DNA of 64,000 nucleotides from Arthrobacter sp. efr-133-R2A-120. Lineage in GTDB: Bacteria > Actinomycetota > Actinomycetes > Actinomycetales > Micrococcaceae. Below are positions 50,116 to 59,108 of the stretch, piece by piece. The position numbers and the translations under genes were made by a program. The notes under the pieces are model-generated. The model had not been told where the DNA came from. It ran no database searches and saw only the letters and a program-made list of their open reading frames with translations. Location: the NCBI RefSeq assembly GCF_030209835.1, contig NZ_JARVRF010000036.1, positions 62,001 through 126,000 of the forward strand, given 5' to 3'. Each line of letters opens with the position of its first letter. The first letter of the stretch is position 1.

Positions 50116-51483
50116 CTACTTTTGCCGGGAGTCCGCCGGAATGGCTGGCAACTCCACCACAAATGCCGCGCCACCCTCAGGCGCAGCGCGCACACTGATG
50201 CGGCCACCCATCCGCTGCACGATCCTTGCGGCGATGGACAAACCCAGCCCGCTTCCAACAGGCCGTTGTCCGCTGTATCTGGCAAAGAGCGCGCCGCGTT
50301 CAAACGCGACGGCGGCGTCCGCCTCCGTGAGGCCAGGCCCGCCGTCGCGCACTTCCACAGTGAGCGCGCTGCCGGAAAGGTACGCGGCGAGCACAACGGG
50401 AGAGCCTTCAGGTGTCACGCGCAAGGCGTTTTCCAGCAAACCGTCCACCACTTGGCGCAGCCGCTGGCCATCGCTGCTGACCGGCAACGGCCCAAGAGGC
50501 AGTTCGAGCCGTCCAACTATGCCGTTCTGGATGCACACCGCCTGCCATGCCTGCCAACTCTCGCGCAGGATCAGGGATGCGTCCACGGGCTGCAGTTCCA
50601 CCCGGAAATCATCGGACTCAAGCCGTGCCAATTCCAGGAGATCGCGGACAAAACGGTCCAGACGGTTGGTTTCGACAACGAGCGTCCGTCCGACCCCGCT
50701 CACGTCGTCTCCGCTGACCACGCCATCGGCAAGCGCCTCGGCGTAGCCGCGCAGCGCGGTCAGGGGTGTCCGGATTTCATGCGAAATGGAGAGCAGGAAC
50801 TCGCGTTGGCGGCCCTCGCTGGTCCGGAGCGCTGCATCGAGGGCCTCCAGCGCCTGTGAAACCTCCACCACTTCGGCCGGGCCGCCGGGTGCCACGGTCA
50901 CGGATCGTTCTCCGGCTGCGAGCCGATGGGCCGAGTATGCCGTGCGCACCAGCGGGCGGCTCAGCCATTGCGCCAACAGGCCGCCGGCCACGATGGCGAA
51001 CACGAGGCAGACGGCGAGGGCGATCAGCATGCGGCTCAACAGGGGAGCGGCGGCCGCGCGGATTTCGGACACGGGCTGCGCCAGCACCACGCCTCCGCCG
51101 GCCGTCAAGGGCCGGGCCTCGAGGACCACAGTGTTCTGCGGACCGTCCACCGTCCTGGATACCGGCTTTCCGGCCAATACATCCGCCACGGTCTTCGCAT
51201 CCACGAGCCTCGCCCCGCCGCCTGTTACGCGGCCGTCGGTGCTGATTTGCGCGAGCCTCGCGCCGTGCGTGAGCAGATCCGCGCGCAGGTCCTGCAGGCT
51301 TCCAAGGCTTGACTGCTTGCTCAGGGAATCGGCCTCGACCGCGAGGTACTTCTTGGCTTCGTCCACCGCCGTGGCGTTGACCAGTTGCGCGGCCAGAATG
51401 CCGGCGAGCACGACGGCGACAGTCGCGACGGCGGCGATCACCGCCGTCGTGCGCCCGGCCAGTGTGCCGAACCATCGCCTCAC
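50116..51483 (-). CDS. Sensor histidine kinase
   Basis: A 455-residue membrane kinase. A helix at about 13-36, an extracytoplasmic sensor region, a second helix at about 152-175 and a HAMP-like segment are followed by the phospho-acceptor His235 in SISHEIRTPLTALRGY. The ATPase part shows DGLLENALRVTPEG (N box), VRDGGPGL (G1) and GSGLGLSIAARIV (G2). The GTG at 51483 overlaps the response regulator stop by 4 bases; open frame upstream lies in that gene. Confidence 0.9.
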   Translation of the reverse strand: MRRWFGTLAGRTTAVIAAVATVAVVLAGILAAQLVNATAVDEAKKYLAVEADSLSKQSSLGSLQDLRADLLTHGARLAQISTDGRVTGGGARLVDAKTVADVLAGKPVSRTVDGPQNTVVLEARPLTAGGGVVLAQPVSEIRAAAAPLLSRMLIALAVCLVFAIVAGGLLAQWLSRPLVRTAYSAHRLAAGERSVTVAPGGPAEVVEVSQALEALDAALRTSEGRQREFLLSISHEIRTPLTALRGYAEALADGVVSGDDVSGVGRTLVVETNRLDRFVRDLLELARLESDDFRVELQPVDASLILRESWQAWQAVCIQNGIVGRLELPLGPLPVSSDGQRLRQVVDGLLENALRVTPEGSPVVLAAYLSGSALTVEVRDGGPGLTEADAAVAFERGALFARYSGQRPVGSGLGLSIAARIVQRMGGRISVRAAPEGGAAFVVELPAIPADSRQK

Positions 51484-52199
51484 GTGGCTCCCCCGGCGCC
51501 GGGGCGGGGCCCGGATGTTTGGGGAGCTGAGGCCGAATAGCCGACGCCGCGGCTCGTCGCGATAGGGGAGTGCCCGCCGAGCTTCGCGCGGAGTTGCGCG
51601 ATGTGCACATCCACGGTCCGTCCGGCGGCATAACTGGCCTGCCCCCACACGGCGGACAGGAGTTGCTCACGGGAAAAGACCCTGCCGGGCTGGGCCATGA
51701 GATACGCGAGGAGGTCGAATTCGGTGGCGGTCAGCGTGAGGTCTTCGGCACCTGCGCGTACTGTCCGGTTCAGCGGGTCCAGTTCGACGCTGCCCAGCAC
51801 CAATGGTCTGGACCGTGGGGTTCCTTCGGTCCGGCGCAGGACCGCCTTCACCCGGGCGACCAGTTCGGAGGGCGAAAACGGCTTGGTGAGATAGTCGTCC
51901 GCGCCCAATTCCAGGCCAAGGACGCGGTCCACCTCCTCATCGCGGGCAGTGACGAACAGTACCGGCGTCCAGTCCTCTGCTTGCCGCAGTTGCCTGCAGA
52001 GCTCGATCCCGTCCATACCGGGCAGGCCGACGTCGAGAATCACTGCGACCGGTCTGAGCCGCCTGATCTGTGCCAGCGCGGAAATCCCGTCCCGCTCAAC
52101 GTGCACCCCGAAACCCGCGCGGCCCAGATAGAGGCGCTGGATATCGGCAATTGCCTGCTCATCCTCGGCAATCAGCACCAATCCGCGGCTGTCTTCCAT
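51480..52199 (-). CDS. OmpR/PhoB family response regulator
   Basis: A 239-residue regulator. The receiver has the acidic pair ED at the start of LIAEDEQAI, phospho-acceptor Asp56 (VILDVGLPGMDG), the switch Thr in VLFVTARDEE and Lys in YLTKPFSPSELVARV. The winged-helix domain contains LTATEFDLLAYLMAQPGRVF and RTVDVHIAQLRAKL. Start at ATG 52199; an in-phase TTG lies 18 bases upstream. It forms a pair with the kinase and is divergent from a secreted protein gene. Confidence 0.92.
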   Translation of the reverse strand: MEDSRGLVLIAEDEQAIADIQRLYLGRAGFGVHVERDGISALAQIRRLRPVAVILDVGLPGMDGIELCRQLRQAEDWTPVLFVTARDEEVDRVLGLELGADDYLTKPFSPSELVARVKAVLRRTEGTPRSRPLVLGSVELDPLNRTVRAGAEDLTLTATEFDLLAYLMAQPGRVFSREQLLSAVWGQASYAAGRTVDVHIAQLRAKLGGHSPIATSRGVGYSASAPQTSGPRPGAGGAT

Positions 52200-52367
52200 G
52201 CGTCCATTCAACAGCAAGGAGGGAGCCCTTGGAGCCTCGTTGTCGGCCGCCGGGGACGGTTTTACATTCCTCGAACATTGGCCGAACAGTCAGTTCATGC
52301 GGCCGGACCAGAGTGTGGTGAAGAGCGCTGGCGGATCGACCGCCGGCCGGAACAAAGGACACGGATC

Positions 52368-52856
52368 ATGAACAAGACCACCCCGAGCTCCAGTACCCCC
52401 GCTGAGGGCCGCAAGCGCACCAAGGCCCGCACCGCCGTCGTCGGTGTTTTGGCAGCAGGCCTCCTGCTGGGCGGTGGGATGCTTGCCGCAAACGCAGCCA
52501 CCTCCCAGCCGACCGCGACGGCCGCGACGGCTTCCGTCGCGGCCAAAACGGCTCTCGGGCGGCATCCGCTGGCGGCCAGCTTGCGGTTCTTCGTGAACGG
52601 TGACAGCAGCAAGCCCAACTACGGCCAGCGCGCCGCGAAGATCGCCACGTTCATCCTGGACAAGCGCCCGAAGCTGGCCGCAAAACTTCCAGCCGCGCTG
52701 CAGGCGGACCTGAAAGCGCTGAAGGATGCGGCCGACGGCGACCGGGTCGCGAAAGCCACCCACATCCGGGACACCGCACTGAACGGCGGCTACGGCCCGA
52801 AGATCCAGGCAGAGGCAAAGCGGATGCAAGAGCAGAAAGCCGACCGCAAGGCGTAA
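52368..52856 (+). CDS. Small secreted protein divergent from the two-component system
   Basis: A 162-residue protein of unknown function. A basic N-terminus (AEGRKRTKARTAVV) and the hydrophobic core GVLAAGLLLGGGMLAANA form a signal peptide with cleavage near ANAA. The mature part is helical and Lys/Ala-rich (NYGQRAAKIATFILDKRPKL, AALQADLKALKDAADGDR). AAAGGA lies 9 bases before the ATG. Its promoter faces that of the response regulator, so it is a likely target of that system. Confidence 0.75.
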   Translation: MNKTTPSSSTPAEGRKRTKARTAVVGVLAAGLLLGGGMLAANAATSQPTATAATASVAAKTALGRHPLAASLRFFVNGDSSKPNYGQRAAKIATFILDKRPKLAAKLPAALQADLKALKDAADGDRVAKATHIRDTALNGGYGPKIQAEAKRMQEQKADRKA

Positions 52857-52866
52857 AGGACAAGCC

Positions 52867-54453
52867 CTAGGCCGGAACCGGGTCCCGGTCCGGCTCCGCT
52901 GCTACGGGCGTGCCGTCGTCGAACGGCATTTCGTCCAGGTCGATCAACGGGTTGGTGTCCTGGGTTGCCACGAGCTCGTGAGCCTCGGCCTGGGTGTCCA
53001 CGCTCGGCATGGAGCCCGGGAGCGGGCGTTGCGCGGATTCACGCAGGAAGTAGATGGCGATCGCGCCAACCACGGACGTGCCCATGAGGTAATACGCAGG
53101 CATCATGTCGTTGCCGGTGCCCTGGATCAAGGCGGCGACAATGAACGGCGTGGTGCCGCCGAAGATCGCTACGGAGAAGTTGTAGGCGATGCCCATTCCC
53201 CCGTAACGGCTCGACGTCGGGAACAGCGCCGGAAGCGCGGAGGCGAGGTTGGCTATGTAGAACGTGACCGGGAAGGCGATCAGGGCCAAACCGGCAAGCG
53301 TGGACCAAATGTCGCCGATGCCGATCAGCAGGAAGGCCGGGACGGCGAACACGACGGTGCTGACCGCGCCGATCCACAGTACGGGCCGGCGGCCGATCCG
53401 GTCGGAGAGCTTGCCCGTCAGCGGGATGCAGACTGACATGACGACCAACACGGGGATGGTCAGGAGCGTGCCGTGAACGGGGTCGTAGCCCTTGGAGTCG
53501 GTCAGGTACGTGGGCATGTAGGAAGTCAGCATATAGCCCACCGTGTTGGCGGCTGCGGCAAGGATCATGGCGAGGATGATCTGGCGCCAGTAAGCCTTGA
53601 CGATGCCGATAGGGCCCTTGGCCACTGCGGCGTCGCCCGCTGCGGCGTCCGCGGCGAGGGCTTCCTGGGCATCTAAGGTGGCCTGGAACTGGGGTGATTC
53701 CTCGATCTTGCTACGGAAGTATACGGCGATGACGCCGAGCGGACCCGCGATGAGGAACGGCAAGCGCCAGCCCCAGTCCTCCATGGCCGATTGGCCGATG
53801 GTGAGCTGCAGGATGGACACGAGCGCCGCGCCAAGGGCGAAGCCGATGTACGAGCCCATGTCCAGGAAGCTCGCGAAGAAGCCGCGGCGCTTGTCGGGAG
53901 CGTATTCGCTCACGAACGTGGTGGCGCCGGCGTACTCGCCGCCCGTCGAGAAGCCCTGGATGAGTTTCAGGATGACGAGCAATGCGGCTGCCCAGATGCC
54001 GATTTGTGCGTATCCGGGCAGGAGTCCGACGGCGAAGGTGCTCGCCGCCATCAGCAAGAGTGTTGTGGCGAGCACCTTTTGGCGGCCCGCCTTGTCACCC
54101 AGCCAGCCGAAGACGACGCCGCCGAGCGGCCGTGCCACGAAGGTCGCGGCGAATGTTCCCAGCAGGAACAGGGTCTGCACGGACTTGTCGGCCTCGGGCA
54201 GGAAGACCGGCCCCATCGTTGTGATGAGGTAGCCGAACACGCCGACGTCGTACCATTCCATGGTGTTGCCGACGATCGTGCCGCCGAGTGCTTTTTTCAG
54301 CATGGGCTGGTCAACGACGTTGACGTCGGATACCTTGAGTCGACGGCGTGTTGGAAGTTTCAATTTTGAGGCACCGCGTGGTGCGGTCTTGCTCGTTGCA
54401 GCGGCGTTCCTAGCGCCTGCTGAAGAGTCGGTGATGCTTCGGTCTGTGGGCAT
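52867..54453 (-). CDS. MHS-family metabolite:H+ symporter (ProP/ShiA-like MFS)
   Basis: A 528-residue transporter with 12 hydrophobic segments. GNTMEWYDVGVFGYL in the first segment and FGWLGDKAGRQKVLATTLLLM in the 2-3 loop (read with gaps) are metabolite:H+ symporter marks; LIQGFSTGGEYAGATTFVSEY is the conserved region of segment 4. Both termini are long, charged and cytoplasmic. I chose ATG 54453 with CTAGGAGA upstream rather than the ATG eight codons earlier. Substrate could be a compatible solute, shikimate or a dicarboxylate. Confidence 0.86.
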   Translation of the reverse strand: MPTDRSITDSSAGARNAAATSKTAPRGASKLKLPTRRRLKVSDVNVVDQPMLKKALGGTIVGNTMEWYDVGVFGYLITTMGPVFLPEADKSVQTLFLLGTFAATFVARPLGGVVFGWLGDKAGRQKVLATTLLLMAASTFAVGLLPGYAQIGIWAAALLVILKLIQGFSTGGEYAGATTFVSEYAPDKRRGFFASFLDMGSYIGFALGAALVSILQLTIGQSAMEDWGWRLPFLIAGPLGVIAVYFRSKIEESPQFQATLDAQEALAADAAAGDAAVAKGPIGIVKAYWRQIILAMILAAAANTVGYMLTSYMPTYLTDSKGYDPVHGTLLTIPVLVVMSVCIPLTGKLSDRIGRRPVLWIGAVSTVVFAVPAFLLIGIGDIWSTLAGLALIAFPVTFYIANLASALPALFPTSSRYGGMGIAYNFSVAIFGGTTPFIVAALIQGTGNDMMPAYYLMGTSVVGAIAIYFLRESAQRPLPGSMPSVDTQAEAHELVATQDTNPLIDLDEMPFDDGTPVAAEPDRDPVPA

Positions 54454-54664
54454 TTGGGTTTCTCCTAGGGAGATCATTTGCTTGCGACATACAGCTGCTC
54501 CGCTCTGGGCAGGGTTTCGATTTTACGCGAGATTCGTCGAAACTGAGAGTCGGAGTCTGAATTCCGGGGCCATTCCGGCCCATTTTCGGCGCAAATGTCT
54601 GACATCCATGCGCCCCCTAAAGCCCCGGAATCACGCGGATTTTGGCGTGCTCCAGGACTGCGGA

Positions 54665-54679
54665 ACCAAAATTTTTGGT
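54665..54679. promoter_or_regulatory. AT-rich palindrome upstream of the MHS transporter
   Basis: ACCAAAATTTTTGGT is a perfect dyad around one base (arms ACCAAAA/TTTTGGT). It lies 212 bases upstream of the transporter start, in the 270-base gap after the methyltransferase gene. It could be an operator or part of a terminator for the upstream minus-strand gene. Nothing else is seen in the gap. Confidence 0.35.
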
Positions 54680-54723
54680 CAGGGTCCTCGAAACGCACAG
54701 TTTGCTGATCATTTTTGGTGGGT

Positions 54724-55512
54724 TTACCGTAGTTTTCCGAGCACCACCGTGGCATCGAATTCTTCGGAATGGACCACCCGCGCGGACAGCCCCGCGTGCC
54801 CGAACAGGGCCGCCGTCGTCGGGGCCTGCCGTACGCTCGTTTCAATAAGCAGCCGACCCCCGGGAGCCAGCCATGACGGAGCCTCCTCTGCGATCCTGCG
54901 CTGCACGTCCAAACCGTCCGCGCCGCCGTCGAGCGCCACCCGCGGTTCATGCAATCGGGCCTCCGGCGGCATCATCCCGATCGAGTCAGTAGGGACGTAG
55001 GGGGCGTTGGCCACCAGGACGTCGACCCGGCCGCGAAGAGTCTCCGGCAGTGCCGAATAGAGATCGCCTTCATGCACCTGTCCGCTGTCCGGCCCGATGT
55101 TGCGGCGGGCGCAGCGGACCGCAGCGGGGTCGACGTCGGCCGCATGAAGCTCGATGCCGCCCACCGCGGCAGCCAAAGCGGCGCCCACGGCACCCGAACC
55201 GCAGCAAAGATCGACGACGACGGCGCCCGGCCTGGCGGCGCGGGCCGCCTCCTGGACGAGGTACTCCGTGCGGCGGCGGGGGACGAAGACTCCGGGATCC
55301 ACCGCAATGTGTTGGCCGCAGAACTCGGCCCAGCCCAGGAGGTATTCAAGGGGTAATCCCGAGACGCGTTGTTCGACCAAGCGGTCAAGGTCCTCCGGAG
55401 CGCGCGCCGCGGCGATCAGGAGGCGGGCCTCGTCTTCGGCGAAGACGCAACCGGCAGAACGGAGCCGTGCTGTGACGGCGGAATGGGAAGGCTGGAACGT
55501 GGGTGCTGACAT
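54724..55512 (-). CDS. PrmC-related N5-glutamine methyltransferase family protein
   Basis: A 262-residue SAM-dependent methyltransferase. FVPRRRTEYLVQEAARAA, VVDLCCGSGAVGAALA (SAM motif I) and the late DGGADGLDVQRRIAEEAPSW are family features. The substrate-binding NPPY of true PrmC/HemK is NAPY here (VLVANAPYVPTDS), as in the PrmC-related group of unknown substrate. I chose ATG 55512; open frame extends 30 codons upstream without a good site. The real release-factor methyltransferase is presumably elsewhere. Confidence 0.82.
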   Translation of the reverse strand: MSAPTFQPSHSAVTARLRSAGCVFAEDEARLLIAAARAPEDLDRLVEQRVSGLPLEYLLGWAEFCGQHIAVDPGVFVPRRRTEYLVQEAARAARPGAVVVDLCCGSGAVGAALAAAVGGIELHAADVDPAAVRCARRNIGPDSGQVHEGDLYSALPETLRGRVDVLVANAPYVPTDSIGMMPPEARLHEPRVALDGGADGLDVQRRIAEEAPSWLAPGGRLLIETSVRQAPTTAALFGHAGLSARVVHSEEFDATVVLGKLR

Positions 55513-55879
55513 GGGAGAGCCTTTCGGGACACCGAGGGGTGCTCTCCGGGCTATGCTAGCCGAGAGCGTAGGTGGGGGCCATGCGTGAAACGGCTTCGAC
55601 AAAAGCCGGGGTTCACAAACACGGCCAGGAGTGTCTAGGGTGGGTGCATGGGAACACTGATTTTTGAATAGACCAGCGGGTCCTGGTTCGTCGCAGCTGC
55701 CGTCAAGGCACTGCCGACCCTTGCCGATGCCGCTGAGTTTTGATCCGACAAAAATCCATGCCTGTTGAGGCTTCGCCTCCGCGCCGTTCCTGTTGCTTTC
55801 ACTAGACCCAGAGTCTCGCAGCGGACATCGCGTCCCGATACCTCCTCAGGCAAATCAAGAGCTTTAAGGAGTCCACTGC
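55513..55879. other. 367-base intergenic region
   Basis: No confident gene is seen. An AGGAG site precedes ATG 55648, which opens a 31-codon frame interrupted by TAG at codon 8 (55669-55671); the part after the TAG has an amphipathic look. A TAAGGAG ribosome site near the end belongs to the next gene at 55880. Promoters for the divergent genes should lie here. Confidence 0.5.
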
Positions 55880-56107
55880 ATGACACCGAACACACCCGAA
55901 ACCGACGCCGGGCAGGAACCAGTAGCGCAGGAAACCGACGCACCGGCTGCCGGTGTCCGATCGAAACTGACTGACGCGCAGAAGGAGATGCTAGCCAGCA
56001 AATCCCGTGGCGGGGCAGCTAACAGCTGGCAAAGCACCGGAAAAGGACACAAGCCCACTCAAGCGAGTGGCAAGCTGGCCAAGTCCGAGAAGAAAGTCCG
56101 CTGGTAG
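55880..56107 (+). CDS. Small charged hypothetical protein
   Basis: A 75-residue hydrophilic protein I do not recognise. An acidic first half (PETDAGQEPVAQETDAP) is followed by a basic, Gly/Ser/Lys-rich second half (KEMLASKSRGGAANSW, KSEKKVRW). It looks disordered and could bind nucleic acid. TAAGGAG lies 8 bases upstream of the ATG, which supports translation. Confidence 0.6.
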   Translation: MTPNTPETDAGQEPVAQETDAPAAGVRSKLTDAQKEMLASKSRGGAANSWQSTGKGHKPTQASGKLAKSEKKVRW

Positions 56108-56179
56108 AACCTGCAGACAAGCGGACAGCTCCCACCTAGTATGGAAAATCCCTTCGTTTCAATGCAGAAAGGAAGAACA

Positions 56180-56440
56180 ATGGCTGCGAAGCACGTTGCG
56201 CAACAAATCAACTCCGAGGTGGCCAGCCATCTGGTCGAGTCCATGGACAAGGCGCCCATGCCGGCCCCGGCAACTGTGGCCATGGCACTGGGTTCGACCC
56301 AAGGACAGGCTTGGCCAGACGGTAGCGGCAAGACCAAGCACCCCAAGGACCGCGGCGCCAACCACGGCCGCGCGGGCCAGCAGGCGGCGGTCACAGCGGT
56401 CCACCGCACCAGCCGACCCCAGATGCCACACTCCTCTTAG
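56180..56440 (+). CDS. Small hypothetical protein
   Basis: An 86-residue protein of unknown function starting at ATG 56180, which has AAAGGAAG 5 bases upstream; an earlier in-phase ATG lacks one. KHVAQQINSEVASHLVESMD is probably helical, and the rest is rich in Gly, His and Lys (KTKHPKDRGANHGRAGQQ). It lies next to the small protein at 55880 and before a strong terminator. Confidence 0.6.
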   Translation: MAAKHVAQQINSEVASHLVESMDKAPMPAPATVAMALGSTQGQAWPDGSGKTKHPKDRGANHGRAGQQAAVTAVHRTSRPQMPHSS

Positions 56441-56454
56441 GAACACCTTCGACA

Positions 56455-56504
56455 CGGAAAATGCCCTGCGAGACCGGAATTCCGGTGGCGCAGGGCATTT
56501 TCCG
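56455..56504. terminator. Strong bidirectional terminator before ligD 3' end
   Basis: Perfect 16-base arms (56455-56470 CGGAAAATGCCCTGCG; 56489-56504 its complement) enclose a second palindrome ACCGGAATTCCGGT (56473-56486). The T-rich arm end gives TTTT on both strands, so it can stop transcription from both the small gene (plus) and ligD (minus). Confidence 0.85.
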
Positions 56505-56526
56505 TTTCGCTGGATTGGTCGGGGAG

Positions 56527-59070
56527 CTAGGCGCGCTCGACGTCGTCGGGGGACTTGTCGGTGCGCCATCCTCGCCAGACGGGATGGCGCATCCGCTCGG
56601 TGCCGGTCCAATCGCCGAACGTCACCTCTCCCACGAGTTCGGGCGAAACCCAGTGCGCGGTGGCGGCGTCCTCGGCCGGGATGTCATGGAAAGGTGAGTC
56701 CGGGCGATCGAGCCCCTGCATGCGCTTCAGGATGTCTCGCAGTTGCCAGTCCTTGAACCCGGTGCCTACCCGTCCCGCGTAGCGGAGCTTGTCGCCGTCG
56801 GGAATTCCCACGAGCAACGCGCCAATGGTCCCCAGCCTCGCCCCGGCGCCGGGCCGCCAGCCACCCACCACCACTTCCTGTGTGCGTTCCAACTTGAGCT
56901 TGATCCAGGACCTGCTGCGCCGCCCCGGCTGGTACCGGCTATCCGCGCGCTTGGCCATGACCCCCTCCAGGCCAAGCTCCTCGGCGCTCGCCAGGATGTC
57001 GTCGAGGTCATGCTCAAGAACCTCCGATACATGGATAGGGGAGCCCTTGGCCGGGAGCTTGGCACGGAACGCCGCCAACCGGTCCCGGCGCTCGCTGAGT
57101 GGCAGGGAGGTGAGGTCGGCGCCGCCTTTTTCGGTACTGCCTTTTTCGGCGTTGCCGTGGGACCCGGCGTCGTACAGGAGATCGAACACCATGAGGTGCA
57201 CGGGGACCGCGGCCCGGGCGCGTTCGACGTCGCCGGGTTTGAAGAGGTTCATCCGCTTTTGGAGCAACTCGAAGCTGGGCCGGCCGTTCTTGCTGAGTGC
57301 GACGATTTCCCCGTCTGCCACGAAGTCGTGATCCGGCCAATAGCGCGGATCCGCCAGTTCTGGATACGTAGGTGTCATGTCGATCCCCGAGCGGCTGGTC
57401 AACCTGATCTTGCCGCCCGAACCTGAAACGATGGCCCGGAAACCGTCCCATTTGAGCTCAAACAGCCAGTCGCCGGAGGAGACGTCGGCGGTTGTTCCGG
57501 ATGTTGCGAGCATGGGTGCGTAGCTGGGGGTCCCGATTGATTGCGGCCGGGAGTCTGGCAACAGCACCGCCCGGTGGCCCGGTTTGTCCTTCATCAGGTG
57601 GATCAGCCACTGCGACGGCGACTCCCCGGTGTGGATGAGAGCGAAACGGCGGGTGCCGTGCAATCCGCCGCCGGGTTTGCCGGTGAGGGTGGCGATGACT
57701 TCCTTGCCGTCGCGCCATTTTTCGCACTCGAACTCGCCGCTGTCCCAGATGCTGACCGTCCCGGCACCGTACTCGCCCTTCGGAATGATGCCCGCGAATT
57801 GCGCATACTCCATGGGGTGGTCCTCCGTCCGCACCGCGAGATGGTTCTTGTCCGGAGTGTCCGGCACGCCCCGCGGCAAGGCCCAGGACGCCAGGACGCC
57901 GTTGTGTTCCAGCCGGAAATCCAGGTGGAAACGTCGGGCGTGATGCTCTTGGATGACGAAGATTCCGCCGGGCGGATTGGGTTCCGCGTCGGCCTGGAGG
58001 GGACGCGAACCGGGTTGGTGTCCGACGGCGGGAAACGGTTCGGGCGTCCGCTGCGGATCGCGCTTGTCCACGTAGCTGGCCAGCCGCGGGTTCACGGCGG
58101 TGGCCGCGACGGCGGTGCTTGCGACTGCGGCGGTGCTGACGCCGGCCGCACCGGGTGAGCCGCCGTCGTCGTCGTTCTTGGCTGCCGCCACCGCGGCGAA
58201 CGGGTCCTTTCCCTCCTTGACGCGCTTCATGACGGCTGTGAAGTCGAGATGCTCGAGCTTGGGGGAGGCGAGTTCCCGCCACGTCCTCGGGGCGGCGACC
58301 ATGGGGTGGGCCCGACCGCGGAGGGAGTACGGGACGATGGTGGTCTTGTTCCCGCTGTTCTGGCTCCAGTCCACCAGGACTTTGCCGTTGCGCAGGGTCT
58401 TTTTCATGTCGCTGACCACAAGGTCCGGATGGTCGGCCTCGAGCGAGCGCGCCAATTCGTGGGCGAACGCGGAGACCTGCTCCCATTTGCGGGTGCCATC
58501 CAGGCCCGCGTAAAGATGGATCCCCTTGCTGCCGCTCGTCACCGGAACCGGATCAAGTCCGATGTCCTGCAGGATGCTGCGAGCCAACTTGGCGACTTCG
58601 GCGCATTCGGGAAGGCCTGTGCCGGGACCCGGATCGAGGTCCAGGACAAGGCGGTCCGGCGGCAACATGGTCCCGTCGGCGTCCACTTGCCATTGCGGCA
58701 CGTGGATTTCCAACGCGGCAATCTGGGCCAGCCAGGTGAGCGTGGCAAGGTTGTTGACGAGCGGATAAACGTTGCTGTGTTCCCTATGCTGGATGGTGAC
58801 CCTGGGAACCCATGGCGGCGTGGAGTCGTCCAGATTCTTCTGGAAGAACATCGGCCCGGGATCCGAGGTGGTCCCTACTCCGTGCACCCAGCGCTTCCGG
58901 GTGGCGGGCCGGTTCGCGGCAGCGGGGATCAGGAACGGGGCCACGGCGGCGTAATATTCGAGCACTTCGGCCTTGGTGGTGCCAGTCTCCGGGTAGATGA
59001 TTTTGCCCAGGTTGGTGAGCGTCAATTCATGGCCTTCAACGTTGACGCGCTCCTTTTGGCTGGTTGCCAC
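56527..59070 (-). CDS. ligD: Multifunctional ATP-dependent DNA ligase LigD (polymerase, phosphoesterase, ligase)
   Basis: An 847-residue non-homologous end-joining enzyme with all three modules in the mycobacterial order. The primase/polymerase is about 10-290 with catalytic Asp144 and Asp146 (LVLDLDPGPG). The 3'-phosphoesterase is about 370-485 (HHARRFHLDFRLEHNG). The ligase is about 520-847 with adenylated Lys540 (FELKWDGFRAIV) and a C-terminal OB fold. An Ala/Thr-rich linker lies between the first two. It is divergent from the Ku gene, with 38 bases between the starts. Confidence 0.94.
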   Translation of the reverse strand: MATSQKERVNVEGHELTLTNLGKIIYPETGTTKAEVLEYYAAVAPFLIPAAANRPATRKRWVHGVGTTSDPGPMFFQKNLDDSTPPWVPRVTIQHREHSNVYPLVNNLATLTWLAQIAALEIHVPQWQVDADGTMLPPDRLVLDLDPGPGTGLPECAEVAKLARSILQDIGLDPVPVTSGSKGIHLYAGLDGTRKWEQVSAFAHELARSLEADHPDLVVSDMKKTLRNGKVLVDWSQNSGNKTTIVPYSLRGRAHPMVAAPRTWRELASPKLEHLDFTAVMKRVKEGKDPFAAVAAAKNDDDGGSPGAAGVSTAAVASTAVAATAVNPRLASYVDKRDPQRTPEPFPAVGHQPGSRPLQADAEPNPPGGIFVIQEHHARRFHLDFRLEHNGVLASWALPRGVPDTPDKNHLAVRTEDHPMEYAQFAGIIPKGEYGAGTVSIWDSGEFECEKWRDGKEVIATLTGKPGGGLHGTRRFALIHTGESPSQWLIHLMKDKPGHRAVLLPDSRPQSIGTPSYAPMLATSGTTADVSSGDWLFELKWDGFRAIVSGSGGKIRLTSRSGIDMTPTYPELADPRYWPDHDFVADGEIVALSKNGRPSFELLQKRMNLFKPGDVERARAAVPVHLMVFDLLYDAGSHGNAEKGSTEKGGADLTSLPLSERRDRLAAFRAKLPAKGSPIHVSEVLEHDLDDILASAEELGLEGVMAKRADSRYQPGRRSRSWIKLKLERTQEVVVGGWRPGAGARLGTIGALLVGIPDGDKLRYAGRVGTGFKDWQLRDILKRMQGLDRPDSPFHDIPAEDAATAHWVSPELVGEVTFGDWTGTERMRHPVWRGWRTDKSPDDVERA

Positions 59071-59108
59071 CTCTTCACCTCCGCCTTCTTGTGATGTTCA
59101 CTTAGTGC

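Noticed and set aside
50116..51648. Longer kinase with an upstream start
   Set aside because: The extra N-terminal residues are Arg/Pro-rich and lie over the response regulator 3' end. GTG 51483 gives the normal short N-terminus and a 4-base overlap.
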